64,000 nt of DNA, from positions 164 to 64,163 of the forward strand of contig NZ_LMHM01000017.1 in NCBI RefSeq assembly GCF_001427785.1, given 5' to 3'. Source of the DNA: Lysobacter sp. Root690. GTDB taxonomy: Bacteria; Pseudomonadota; Gammaproteobacteria; Xanthomonadales; Xanthomonadaceae. The first letter of the stretch is position 1. Every line of letters begins with the position of its first letter. Under the pieces are notes generated by a model, which saw only the letters and a program-made list of their open reading frames with translations, ran no database searches and had not been told where the DNA came from. The translations under genes were made by a program, and so were the position numbers. Below are positions 19,126-27,375 of the stretch, piece after piece.

Positions 19126-20199
19126 TCAGGGCCGCAGTTCGAACAACGCCGGCAACGGCGGCCGATCGGAAGGCACCTTGCGTACGCGGCTGAAGCCGGC
19201 CTTGGCGGCCATGTCGCGCGCGCGGGTTTCGCCCATGAAGGCGCCGAGCCCGGCGCCGCCGTGCGACAACGAACAGGTCATGCAGTACAGCGTGCTCTGC
19301 GGGTACATCACCCGGCCGAACAGATTCATGTTTTCGTGCAGTTCCTCGGACAGGTTGAGCTCGACCATGAGGTAAGTCCCGTCGTCGGCGGTCGAGGTGC
19401 GCAGGTCCTTCATCATCTGCTGAGGATCGGCCGCGTCGTGGATCACCACGAAAGTGGTCACGAAGTCGAACTTCTTGCCCAGCAGCGCATCGGAATCGGC
19501 GACCTCGAAACGCACTCGATCGCCGAGTCCGGCCGCATCCGCGTTCGCGCGCGCGCGCTTGATCGAGGGCAGATGGAAATCGCAGCCCAGGATGCTGGCG
19601 TTCGGAAACGCCTGGGCCATGGTGATCGCGGCCAGCCCGCTGCCGCAGCCGAAATCGAGCACGCTGCCGCCAGCTTCGAGCTTTTCCTTGACCCCGGTCA
19701 GCGACGGGATCCAATGCTGGACGAGGAAGTGCTTGTACCAGGGCATGGTCATGCGCTCCATGCCCTGCCAGGTTTCGACCGGATAGGATTCTTCCGGCGC
19801 ACCGCCGCCATGACGGAACGCCTCGATGATCCGCGGCGCCATCGACACGAACGGAACGCTCAGCTGGATGATGCCGCCGGCGAAGTAGGGCGAGTCCTCG
19901 TCGGCCAGCACCGGGACGAATTCGTCGGGCAGGCGATAGCGCTTGCTGTGGCGGTCGTAGCTCACGTAGTCGCCGGTCGCCATGCTGCCGAGCCACTCGC
20001 GCAGATAGCGCGCGTTGAGCCCGGTGTGATCGGTGAGTTCCTCCAGCGTCACCGCGCCGGTCTGGGCCAGAGCCTTGAACAGGCCCAACTGGTCGCCGAT
20101 GTAGAGCATGGCGCCGCGCAGCGTATTGCCGTAATCCTCCATGATGCGCGCGGAAAACTGCTGGACCTTGGCCGGATCGGCTTCGATGCTCACTGACAT
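19126..20199 (-). CDS. flcA: SAM-dependent methyltransferase, putative FlcA of a fluopsin-like pathway
   Basis: This 357-residue protein has an N-terminal winged-helix region (about 25-95, GAMLYIGDQLGLFKAL...LTDHTGLNARYLREWL) and a class I methyltransferase domain with motif I VLDFGCGSGLAA at about 180-191. The start at 20199 follows an AAAGGA site. It is the last gene of a five-gene operon that matches the fluopsin C enzyme set: two lyases, two iron enzymes and one methyltransferase. In that pathway the methyltransferase adds the N-methyl group of the thiohydroxamate. The assignment rests mainly on this context. Similar methyltransferases occur in other roles. Confidence 0.75.
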   Translation of the reverse strand: MSVSIEADPAKVQQFSARIMEDYGNTLRGAMLYIGDQLGLFKALAQTGAVTLEELTDHTGLNARYLREWLGSMATGDYVSYDRHSKRYRLPDEFVPVLADEDSPYFAGGIIQLSVPFVSMAPRIIEAFRHGGGAPEESYPVETWQGMERMTMPWYKHFLVQHWIPSLTGVKEKLEAGGSVLDFGCGSGLAAITMAQAFPNASILGCDFHLPSIKRARANADAAGLGDRVRFEVADSDALLGKKFDFVTTFVVIHDAADPQQMMKDLRTSTADDGTYLMVELNLSEELHENMNLFGRVMYPQSTLYCMTCSLSHGGAGLGAFMGETRARDMAAKAGFSRVRKVPSDRPPLPALFELRP

Positions 20200-20266
20200 T
20201 CCTTTCTCCCGATGAGTTATGCGGCGTGTGTTCGCGCGGATCATTCGCGCTGATGAATCCAGTGCT

Positions 20267-21724
20267 TCAGAAACGACGGTTGCCGACCTGAGTCAGTACG
20301 TCGTCGACGATGGTCTCGGCCATTCCCAGATGCGCCCTGGGTTCGAACAGGCGCGCGAGCTTTCCCTCGTCGACGGCGGCGAGCACCCGCGGATCGCACT
20401 CGACCGCCTCGCGGATCGAGACCCGGTCGCGCTGACAGGCCTGGGTGAGTTCGAAGATGATTTCGTAGGCGCTGCTTTTGCCGAGCGTCTTGGCCATCTC
20501 GAACACGAACGCCTCCATGCAGATCGCGTCGCCGTAAGCGTGCGCGTTGCGATCCATCGCCGCGTCGTTGACGGTGAGCTTGCCGATCGTGTCGCTGAGC
20601 AAGGCCAGCGCGGTCAGCGCGTAGTGGGAGACATCGGCGACCGCGCACCACTCCAGGCGGGTGCCGCGGTAGTCGCGTTCGTGCTCCAGGATCATCGCGT
20701 CCAATGCGAGAACGACCTGCGCCTTGGCCAGGCGGGCCATCACCACGACCTGCTCGCAGCCTTCCGGATTGCGCTTGTGCGGCATCGTGCTGCTGCCGAT
20801 CTGCTGCTCCGACCAGCCGACTTCGACCTCGGCGATCTCCCAGCGGTTCAAGGTGCGGATTTCGTCGGCCACCCGCGCCAACGACGCGGTCATCATCGCC
20901 AGCGCGCTGACGAATTCGGCGACGCGGTCGCGCGCCACATGCCAGCCGGCGTGCGGCACGCCGAGGCACAGCCGGCGCGCGAACACGTTCAGCAGCGCCA
21001 TGGCGTCGGGTCCGAACGCGGCCATCGTGCCGACTCCGCCGAACAACTGCACCACGAGCACGCGCTGGCGCGCCTGTCCGAGGCGATCGCGATGGCGCAA
21101 CAACTCATCGATCCAGCCGGCCACTTTCAAACCGAAGGTCGTGGGCAAGGCCGGTATCGAGTGGGTTCTGGCGACCATCAGCGAGCCGCGGTGCGCGTTC
21201 GCCAGCGCAGCGAGCTGCGCGATCAAGCCATCGAGCGCGACGTCGACGCTGTCGAGCACGTCGCGCATCTCCAGCGACTGCGCGGTGTCCTGGATGTCCT
21301 GGGTGGTCGCGCCGTAGTGAACGTACTCGCGCGCGCTCGGACTGCAGTTGTCCTGCAGCGCGCGCAGCAGCGGCATCAACGAGTGCCCGGTCTTGCTCAC
21401 GCCGTCGGCGATCTGGTCCAGATTCATCGCCGACAATTTCGCGCTGCGCTGGATTTCCAGCGCGGCCTGCAGCGGGATCATGTGGACTTCCGCCTGCGCC
21501 ATCGCCAGCACCGATTCGACGTCGAGCCAGCGCTGCAGCCGACATCGGCCGCAGAAGATCGCCCGGCTCGCGGAACCGGCGTAGCCGCCGCCATGCACCT
21601 TCGAATCCAGAATGTGGCTGTGTTCGTGCCGGCAGTCGTCGATCACCGCCGGCTCGCTCACCGAGCAACCGCGGCGCGCGGCGAACGCAGGATGCGGCGT
21701 CACTTTCAAGGTCTGTGGTTCCAT
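20267..21724 (-). CDS. flcB: Aspartase/fumarase-superfamily lyase, putative FlcB
   Basis: This 485-residue protein belongs to the adenylosuccinate-lyase branch of the superfamily. It has HYGATTQD at about 136-143, MVARTHSIPALPTTFG at about 183-198 and the signature GSSTMPHKRNP at about 310-320 (catalytic Ser loop). It carries an N-terminal extension of about 40 residues with several Cys and His absent from its paralogue. It is not the housekeeping PurB, given its pairing with a second lyase and two diiron enzymes. In the fluopsin C pathway one lyase joins cysteine to fumarate and the other releases fumarate at the end. Which is which here is assigned by gene order. It starts 58 bases after the flcC stop. 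Confidence 0.77.
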   Translation of the reverse strand: MEPQTLKVTPHPAFAARRGCSVSEPAVIDDCRHEHSHILDSKVHGGGYAGSASRAIFCGRCRLQRWLDVESVLAMAQAEVHMIPLQAALEIQRSAKLSAMNLDQIADGVSKTGHSLMPLLRALQDNCSPSAREYVHYGATTQDIQDTAQSLEMRDVLDSVDVALDGLIAQLAALANAHRGSLMVARTHSIPALPTTFGLKVAGWIDELLRHRDRLGQARQRVLVVQLFGGVGTMAAFGPDAMALLNVFARRLCLGVPHAGWHVARDRVAEFVSALAMMTASLARVADEIRTLNRWEIAEVEVGWSEQQIGSSTMPHKRNPEGCEQVVVMARLAKAQVVLALDAMILEHERDYRGTRLEWCAVADVSHYALTALALLSDTIGKLTVNDAAMDRNAHAYGDAICMEAFVFEMAKTLGKSSAYEIIFELTQACQRDRVSIREAVECDPRVLAAVDEGKLARLFEPRAHLGMAETIVDDVLTQVGNRRF

Positions 21725-21782
21725 CGCATACCCTCCATCCAAGAATGGGCTGACTGGAAACTCGTTTGATGATGTCGCCCGC

Positions 21783-23153
21783 TCAGGATCGGCCGCGCAG
21801 ATGGCCGGTCGCGTCGCGCGCGACCCGGTCGACCATCTCCACGGCCAGTCCCGCATAGGTGACCGGATCGAGCAGATCTTCGAGCGCCTGAGGCGTGAAG
21901 CTGCCACGCAGGCGCTCGTCCTTGAGCAAGGCGTCGCGGAACGGAACATCGTGCCGTCGCGCCTCCATCGATATTTCATGCACCAGTTCGTGCGCGGTCT
22001 GCTTGCCGAAGCGACCGCCAAGCGCGAGCATCACGCGCTCGGACAGAATCAACCCGCCGAGCAAGTCGAGGTTGTCGCGCATGCGCTGTTCGCGCACGTC
22101 CAGGCCCGCCGCCAACATCTCGTCCATGCGCGCGAGCAACGCGCCGGTGTAGACGAACAACTCGGGCAGGGCGGCCCATTCGATCCGCCAGGCCGTGCCG
22201 TCGCGTTCGTGCAGGTGAAACGCGGCATCGGTGAGCGCGACCATCTGCGCCCGGATCAGCCGCGACAACGCGCTGATCAGATCGGCGGTCGACGGATTCT
22301 GCTTGTGCGGCATGGTGCTGCTGCCGATCTTGCCGGGCGCGGTTCCTTCGCGGACCTCGTCGACTTCGGTCCGCTGCAGGTGATAGATCTCGTTGGCGAT
22401 CCGCCCCATCGTGACCGCGCACTGGACCAGCAATCCGCCCACCTCCAGGATCCGATCGCGCACCGAATGCCAACTGGTGCGCGGAGCATCGAGCCCGAGG
22501 CTGGCCAAGGTGCGTCGCTGGACCTCGAACCCCTGCGCGCCGAACGAGGCCATGGTGCCGACCGCGCCGGTGAGGTTGCCCACCATCACCCGCGCACGCG
22601 CCTCGTCGAAACGCTGCAGATGCCGATCGATCTCGTCGACCCAGACCGCGACCTTGTAACCGAAGGTGGTTGGCAACGCGTGCTGGCCGTGGGTGCGCGC
22701 GACCATCGGCGTGCGCCGGTGCTTGCGCGCCAACGCGAGCAGCTGGGTCTGGATCGAACGCAGCCGCGCGAGCACGAGGTCCCAGGCTTCGGCGACCTGC
22801 AGCATCAGTCCGGTGTCGAGGATGTCCTGGGTGGTCACGCCGTAGTGAACGTACTCGCCCCATCCGTTCTGGCAGCGCTCGGCCAGCGCCCAGATCGTCG
22901 GAATCAGGATGTGCCCGGTTTCGCGGCTCTCGCGGCCGAGCCGTTCGAGATCGAACAACTCCACATGAGTGCGGCGCGCGATTTCCTGCGCGGCCTCATG
23001 CGGGATCAGGCCCATCTGCGCCTGCGTCGACGCGAGCGCGCGCTCGACATCGAGCCATTTCTGCAGCTGATTGCAATCGGAGAAGATCGCGGCGAACTCC
23101 GGATCGGAGTAAACGCCGCCATGGATGCGCGATTCGCTGACGTGGCTCGGCAT
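21783..23153 (-). CDS. flcC: Aspartase/fumarase-superfamily lyase, putative FlcC
   Basis: A second adenylosuccinate-lyase-like enzyme of about 456 residues with HYGVTTQD, MVARTHGQHALPTTFG and GSSTMPHKQNP, the superfamily signature. It is collinear with FlcB over most of its length but clearly diverged, so the two are paralogues with separate steps. An in-frame GTG at 23198 overlaps the flcD stop as GTGA and would add 15 residues. The ATG at 23153 is chosen because the family-like sequence starts there. Its proposed role is releasing fumarate from the oxidised S-succinyl intermediate (inference from the Pseudomonas pathway). Confidence 0.77.
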   Translation of the reverse strand: MPSHVSESRIHGGVYSDPEFAAIFSDCNQLQKWLDVERALASTQAQMGLIPHEAAQEIARRTHVELFDLERLGRESRETGHILIPTIWALAERCQNGWGEYVHYGVTTQDILDTGLMLQVAEAWDLVLARLRSIQTQLLALARKHRRTPMVARTHGQHALPTTFGYKVAVWVDEIDRHLQRFDEARARVMVGNLTGAVGTMASFGAQGFEVQRRTLASLGLDAPRTSWHSVRDRILEVGGLLVQCAVTMGRIANEIYHLQRTEVDEVREGTAPGKIGSSTMPHKQNPSTADLISALSRLIRAQMVALTDAAFHLHERDGTAWRIEWAALPELFVYTGALLARMDEMLAAGLDVREQRMRDNLDLLGGLILSERVMLALGGRFGKQTAHELVHEISMEARRHDVPFRDALLKDERLRGSFTPQALEDLLDPVTYAGLAVEMVDRVARDATGHLRGRS

Positions 23154-23194
23154 GCTGGCTGATCCGGTGGCTTGGCTGGCGGGCGAAAGGACGG

Positions 23195-24184
23195 TCACTG
23201 CACGCTCTGCATTTCGTCCCAGACCGCGTCGTAGTACGCCCGCTCGACCCGGAAGTGCTGCGCCAGCGAAGTCAGGAACGATTTCTGGAACGCCGGATCG
23301 GCGATGCGTCGCGAGATCAGCTGCCACTCGCGCTTGGCGCGCGGCGGCACCAGGCTGACGTGGATCTTGTAGTACTCGGCGGCGTCCTCGCTGAGGCCGG
23401 CCTGGAGCAGCGCGTTGTAGAGCTTCTCGTGATTGCCCGGCACGACGATTTCGGTGATGTAGAACACCGCCAGGCCCCAGCCCACGTCCGGGTTGCGGAA
23501 GCTGCGCACGCGATTGTTCAAGTACGCGATTTCCTCGGGCATCGTGCTGACGGCCTGGAAGTCCGCGTCCAGATCGACGGCATCGAGCAACTTGGCCAGC
23601 AGCCGCGGGTGCGAGCGCACTTCGTCCTCTTCGCCCAGTTCTCCGTGCAGATAGCGGCCGAGCGCCGCCGCGTCGTCCACGTCGACCAGGTTCACCAGCA
23701 GATCCGCGGCCTCGCGGTACAGGCGGAAGGTGCGGAACCACTGCCGGTGCAGGAACACCCGCAGCTGCGCCGGCGAAGCGGAGCCTTCGAAGATGTACTG
23801 CGACATCGGGTGCTTCTCGCGCGAGCGCGACGACACCTCTTGTTCTATGCGCGCCAGGAACTCGGCTTCCGACAAGGCCGTGGGCACTTCAGCGGCGGGA
23901 ATGAAACGTTCCTCTACCCGATACGCCCAGTTGCACAGCCAGCGACGCGCGAGCGCGGTGGCGGTGTCGTCGCTGAGCGACAGGATGTACAGCAGTTTCT
24001 GGTACTCGGCATGGCTGTCGCTGTTGCCGTTGAGCGCGGTTTCGGCCAGTTCGGACAAGGTCTTGGCCGCCGTTTCCAGATGGGCGAACGAGGCCTTGGG
24101 TTCCAGCGCGCGGGCGAGGATGCGCGCGCGGTTGGTCTGAAGGGCTTCGAGCTGTGGCAGGGAATGATTGCGAGTGTTCGACAT
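23195..24184 (-). CDS. flcD: Heme-oxygenase-like diiron oxidase, putative FlcD
   Basis: This 329-residue protein is all-helical with the TenA/HDO pattern. Candidate iron ligands are the Glu and His of HGELGEEDEVRSHPRLL, the Glu of FYITEIVVPGNH and the His of YYKIHVSLVPP. Such non-heme diiron enzymes carry out N-oxygenation, decarboxylation and carbon excision. In fluopsin C biosynthesis one of the two removes a methylene from the cysteine-derived oxime. It is paralogous to the gene upstream. The shared patterns include KHPMSxxxFxG, the NNRxRxxR block and WGLxxxY. Spacing to flcE is 36 bases. Confidence 0.77.
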   Translation of the reverse strand: MSNTRNHSLPQLEALQTNRARILARALEPKASFAHLETAAKTLSELAETALNGNSDSHAEYQKLLYILSLSDDTATALARRWLCNWAYRVEERFIPAAEVPTALSEAEFLARIEQEVSSRSREKHPMSQYIFEGSASPAQLRVFLHRQWFRTFRLYREAADLLVNLVDVDDAAALGRYLHGELGEEDEVRSHPRLLAKLLDAVDLDADFQAVSTMPEEIAYLNNRVRSFRNPDVGWGLAVFYITEIVVPGNHEKLYNALLQAGLSEDAAEYYKIHVSLVPPRAKREWQLISRRIADPAFQKSFLTSLAQHFRVERAYYDAVWDEMQSVQ

Positions 24185-24220
24185 GCGCGCTCCTTGGCAG
24201 GCACGGTGAGGAATCGGGGC

Positions 24221-25240
24221 TTAGTGGATGTGCTGTCCCTGCATCTGTCGCCACAACATGTCGAAATAGGCCCGATTGATGTCGAAGTGACGCGTCAGCG
24301 ATTGCATGAAGGTGCGCTGGAACGATTCGCTGTGAGCGAACTTGGCGATGAGTTCCCACATCTCCTCGGTGTCGATCTCGTCCTGCGTTCCATGCAGGCG
24401 ATGGAATTCGCTCGGCCCGTCGGGAACGCCCATGCGCTGCAGCAGTTCGTAGATCCGCAGGTGGTTGACGCAGCTGACCGATTCGACCGCGTACACCAGC
24501 GACAATCCCCAGGCCACGTCGGTGTGGCGAACGCAGCGGATGCGGTTGTTGAGGTAGGCCTTTTCCAGCGGATCGAGCGCGGCGAAGTCGACCCGCAGCG
24601 GGATGTCGAAATACGCCATCAGCCGCGCCAGCAAGGTCGGATGCGCGTTGTCGGGCGTCTCCGCGCCGGCTTCGCCGTAGAGGTTGCGATAGAAAACGGA
24701 AGCGTCGTGGATGGCCTCGAACCGGAACGCGAGTTCGGCCAGCAGGCTGTAGAAGTTGTACGAGCGGTTCCAGTGATGCTGCAGGAACAGGCGCACGTCG
24801 CGCAGCGGCGGCGTGCCCTGGAACAGGTGCAGCGACATCGGGTGTTTGACCCGCGTGCGCGAGGCGATCTCGGCATCGACCTTGGCGCGGAACTGATCCA
24901 CCGGCACGACCTGGAAGTCCGCGAGCGCCGGCGCGAACCGGTCTTCGACCTGATAGATCTGGCTCGCCAGCCAGCGCCGGGTCGGTTCGGTGCGTGGCTC
25001 GCCGGGAACGTGCAGGTCGAGCAGGATGGATTGGTACTGCGCATACGCGGTCGCATCGCCCTCGAGTCCCTTCTGGGTGAGCGCGAGCAAGGCGTCGGCC
25101 GCGAGCGCGGTCCGCGAACTGGCCGCTCCGGGCTTCAGCGCTTCGGCCAGCAGGATCGATGCGTCGGCCGACGCCGGCGTGGCGTGGCCGGAAGGAGTTT
25201 TTGCGTGCTGCGTATCGCGAAACGTGCTGGTCTCGTTCAT
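24221..25240 (-). CDS. flcE: Heme-oxygenase-like diiron oxidase, putative FlcE
   Basis: This 339-residue paralogue of FlcD and first enzyme gene of the operon starts at the ATG at 25240, behind a GGGGA site. Candidate ligands are Glu in NLYGEAGAE, His in DNAHPTLLARL, Glu in VYAVESVSCVNH and His in FHRLHGTQDE. Core blocks match FlcD (KHPMSLHLFQG, LNNRIRCVRHTDVAWGLSLVY). In the Pseudomonas pathway one HDO decarboxylates and N-hydroxylates an S-succinyl-cysteine to an aldoxime. The assignment to that step is by gene order. The open frame extends to 25339, but the extra residues are Arg-rich and unlike the family. Confidence 0.77.
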   Translation of the reverse strand: MNETSTFRDTQHAKTPSGHATPASADASILLAEALKPGAASSRTALAADALLALTQKGLEGDATAYAQYQSILLDLHVPGEPRTEPTRRWLASQIYQVEDRFAPALADFQVVPVDQFRAKVDAEIASRTRVKHPMSLHLFQGTPPLRDVRLFLQHHWNRSYNFYSLLAELAFRFEAIHDASVFYRNLYGEAGAETPDNAHPTLLARLMAYFDIPLRVDFAALDPLEKAYLNNRIRCVRHTDVAWGLSLVYAVESVSCVNHLRIYELLQRMGVPDGPSEFHRLHGTQDEIDTEEMWELIAKFAHSESFQRTFMQSLTRHFDINRAYFDMLWRQMQGQHIH

Positions 25241-25456
25241 GAGTGTCCCCGTTTGCTGGCGAATGGCCGCTGGCTGTGAATGAACGGCGCGCAGGCGCAC
25301 GCGCCGCGATCGACTCGCGACCATGGTGTTTGTTGGCAATCAAGAACCCCGGATGCCGCGCCGCGCTCGGCGGCCCGTCAGGCTGCGCGGATAGCTTCGC
25401 TATGCGCGGCCGCTGCGCTTACCGGGATAGTCCCCATACATCGCTGGAGCTAGGTT
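25241..25456. other. Gap between the YHS gene and flcE
   Basis: This 216-base stretch has no gene. It holds GC-rich palindromes, including GCGGATAGC-TTC-GCTATGCGC (about 25387-25408). By eye I find no second copy of the MerR-type operator seen at 26156, so the flc genes may be read from the regulator promoter or from an unrecognised promoter here. Confidence 0.4.
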
Positions 25457-25714
25457 TCAGCGCGCCGCCGATGCCTGCGCGTTGGAATCGGCGAACGTTT
25501 GGCGGCAATGCGCCGAACAAAAGTAGTGTTCGACACCGGCCAGGGCGAGGCGATGCGGCGTTGCGGCCGGGTCCACCTGCATGCCGCAGACAGGATCGAT
25601 GCTGGTTGCCGTTGCAGCGGCGGTGCTGGCGCAGGTTCGCGCGGCGGAGCAGCAGTCGCGCGGGACGTCTTCGACGTTGTCGGATGGCTTGTCCGATGCC
25701 TGTGTATCGCTCAT
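25457..25714 (-). CDS. Small YHS-domain metal-binding protein
   Basis: 85 residues. The C-terminal half is a YHS domain (DPVCGMQVDP...GVEHYFCSAHCRQTF), the module found at the N-terminus of copper P-type ATPases and in stand-alone metal carriers. The N-terminal half has extra Cys residues (RDCCSAARTC). It starts inside the MerR gene's stop (ATGA) with GGAGGGG upstream, so the two are translationally coupled. It lies directly upstream of the flc operon on the same strand. A role in binding or handing over copper for this locus is inferred. Confidence 0.85.
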   Translation of the reverse strand: MSDTQASDKPSDNVEDVPRDCCSAARTCASTAAATATSIDPVCGMQVDPAATPHRLALAGVEHYFCSAHCRQTFADSNAQASAAR

Positions 25715-26109
25715 GTTTCATCCCCTCCCAGGGCGTTGAGAATCGGGCAGCGCTCCACCGCTCCGTGCCCGGGGCACGAATTGAGCAGGATCCGCAGTCC
25801 GTTGCGTATACGTGTGAGTTCGTCGATCTTGGATTCCAGGTCGGCCAGCTTCTGGGTCGTGGTCGCCTTGACCCCGGCCATGTCGCCGCCGCGCCGGCTG
25901 GACAGGGCGAGCAGTTCGCGGATTTCCTCCAGGGTGAATCCGAGCGCCTTGGCCTTGCGCACGAACTGCAGCCGGGCGATGTCCTTCGCCTCGAAACGCC
26001 GATAGCCCGACAATTGGCGCATCGGCAGCGGCAACAAACCCCGGCGTTCGTAATAGCGCACCGTGTCGATACCCACCCCAGCGCGCTGCGCGAGCTCCCC
26101 AATCTTCAT
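25711..26109 (-). CDS. MerR-family metal-responsive transcription regulator
   Basis: This 132-residue protein has a winged helix-turn-helix (IGELAQRAGVGIDTVRYYER), a long dimerisation helix and a metal loop with Cys112 and Cys121 (CPGHGAVERC). The C-x8-C spacing resembles mercury/zinc sensors more than the C-x7-C of CueR. At the position that is Ser77 in CueR and Cys in divalent sensors, this protein has Met77 (GGDMAGVK). It probably represses and, with metal, activates its own promoter by DNA distortion. Adjacent YHS and flc genes suggest copper as the signal. The metal is not settled by sequence. Confidence 0.9.
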   Translation of the reverse strand: MKIGELAQRAGVGIDTVRYYERRGLLPLPMRQLSGYRRFEAKDIARLQFVRKAKALGFTLEEIRELLALSSRRGGDMAGVKATTTQKLADLESKIDELTRIRNGLRILLNSCPGHGAVERCPILNALGGDET

Positions 26110-26146
26110 TGCGCACCTCCATGTTCACAGTGGCGGGTATTGGAAC

Positions 26147-26178
26147 AGTGTTCGGTCTGGACCATGGTCCAGAGTCAA
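26147..26178 (-). promoter_or_regulatory. MerR-type promoter and operator
   Basis: Read on the minus strand, -35 TTGACT (26178-26173) and -10 AACACT (26152-26147) are separated by 20 bases, the over-long spacer typical of MerR-regulated promoters. The perfect 18-base palindrome TCTGGACCATGGTCCAGA (26156-26173) lies in that spacer, its distal end overlapping the -35 by one base. Transcription would start near 26140, about 30 bases before the regulator's ATG. Confidence 0.88.
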
Positions 26179-26512
26179 GCCTTTTTGCGACCGACTTCCA
26201 GCAACGTTGACCGAGTTCTCACAGTCGACGTCCGTGGACGATGCGCCGGAAGGCCGGGCCCGGGCCGACCGCATCCGCGTTCGAGCGGGCGCGCCTCGTG
26301 ATTGAGGTCCCGGTTCGTTCATCCGGGCATCGCCATGGGCGGGAAGGCGTGCGCAACGCGGACGAGTGCCTTTCGCCTGGCCGCGGTTGGCTTGAAGCGG
26401 CATGACCTCGCGCAGGTGCGAGAATGGCGGCGTAGACCACGCCGGCTCGCGCGAGGCCATCGTTGCGATGCGGACCTTGTCCGGGGCCGCGCTGGTCACG
26501 ACATCGCCGGTC

Positions 26513-27238
26513 ATGACCTCGTTCGAGAGCGCCATCGCTTTGATCCAGTCCGACACCGTTATCGACGCGCTGTTGCGCGGACGCGCCCGACCTTACACGC
26601 GGCCGGGCAGCGTCAGCGCGATCGCCAAGCGCGCGTTCGCCGGACGCGTGCGGGTCGGCCCGCTGGGATTGGATGGCGACGAGCAGGGCGACCTGCGCGT
26701 GCATGGCGGGCCCGACAAGGCGCTGCATCACTATCCGCGCGATCACTACTCCTGGTGGGCCGAGCGGATCGGCGCGCACGCGCTGCTGCGCGAGCCCGGC
26801 GCATTCGGAGAGAACCTCAGCAGTCACGGACTGACCGAGGCGCAGGTATGCCTGGGCGATCGCTATCGCATCGGTGAGGTGCTGATTGAAGTGAGCCAGG
26901 CCCGGCAGCCGTGCTGGAAACTCAACGATCGCTTCGGCGTGGCCGACATGGCGCGGCAGATGCAGGCCAGCGGGCGCACCGGCTGGTATTACCGGGTGCT
27001 GCACCCTGGCGAGATCGCCGCCGGCGAGACGATGACGCTGCTTGAGCGGCCGTGGCCGCAGTGGACGCTGCAGCGCATCGCAACCTTGCTGTATACGCGC
27101 ACTCTGGAGCTGGACGAGTTGCGCGACCTGCTGGCGCTGCCATTGGTGCCGTCGTGGCGCAGGCTGGTGGAGGCCCGGCTGGCGCGCGGCACGGTCGAGG
27201 ATTGGCGGCCGCGTATCGATGGGCCGGCGACGGATTGA
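26513..27238 (+). CDS. yiiM: MOSC-domain protein, YiiM type
   Basis: 241 residues from the ATG at 26513 (frame open from 26402). The opening RGRARPYTRPGSVSAIAKR, the block GLDGDEQGDLRVHGGPDKALHHYPRDHY and GENLSS are family features. The likely molybdenum-ligand Cys is in QARQPCWKLN, and a C-terminal 3-alpha region follows. MOSC proteins of this group reduce N-hydroxylated compounds using a molybdenum cofactor. It lies about 335 bases downstream of the divergent MerR promoter. A link to the N-hydroxylated product of the flc locus is possible but speculative. Confidence 0.85.
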   Translation: MTSFESAIALIQSDTVIDALLRGRARPYTRPGSVSAIAKRAFAGRVRVGPLGLDGDEQGDLRVHGGPDKALHHYPRDHYSWWAERIGAHALLREPGAFGENLSSHGLTEAQVCLGDRYRIGEVLIEVSQARQPCWKLNDRFGVADMARQMQASGRTGWYYRVLHPGEIAAGETMTLLERPWPQWTLQRIATLLYTRTLELDELRDLLALPLVPSWRRLVEARLARGTVEDWRPRIDGPATD

Positions 27239-27375
27239 GCTTTGCCTGGTGTGTGCATCGGCGTGTGATACCGCGCGCGAATCAGCGCCTGCGACGCGCG
27301 ACGCATACTGTGCGCGACCGGCGAGGATGCGGCGCGGTCCGCATCCTGCCTTCCTCTTCCAGCCCGGACCGATCG

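Noticed and set aside
20267-21724. Housekeeping adenylosuccinate lyase (purB)
   Set aside because: It has a paralogue as neighbour, an atypical Cys/His-rich N-terminus and a specialised-metabolism context.
19126-25240. Nitrosuccinate or hydrazine-type (Fzm/Cre) pathway as an alternative for the two lyases
   Set aside because: Those pathways pair the lyase with a flavin monooxygenase, which is absent here. The two-HDO, two-lyase, one-methyltransferase set in this order fits fluopsin C better.
25380-25440. Possible riboswitch or second metal operator upstream of flcE
   Set aside because: Only GC-rich palindromes are visible; no match to the 26156 operator or to a known riboswitch core.
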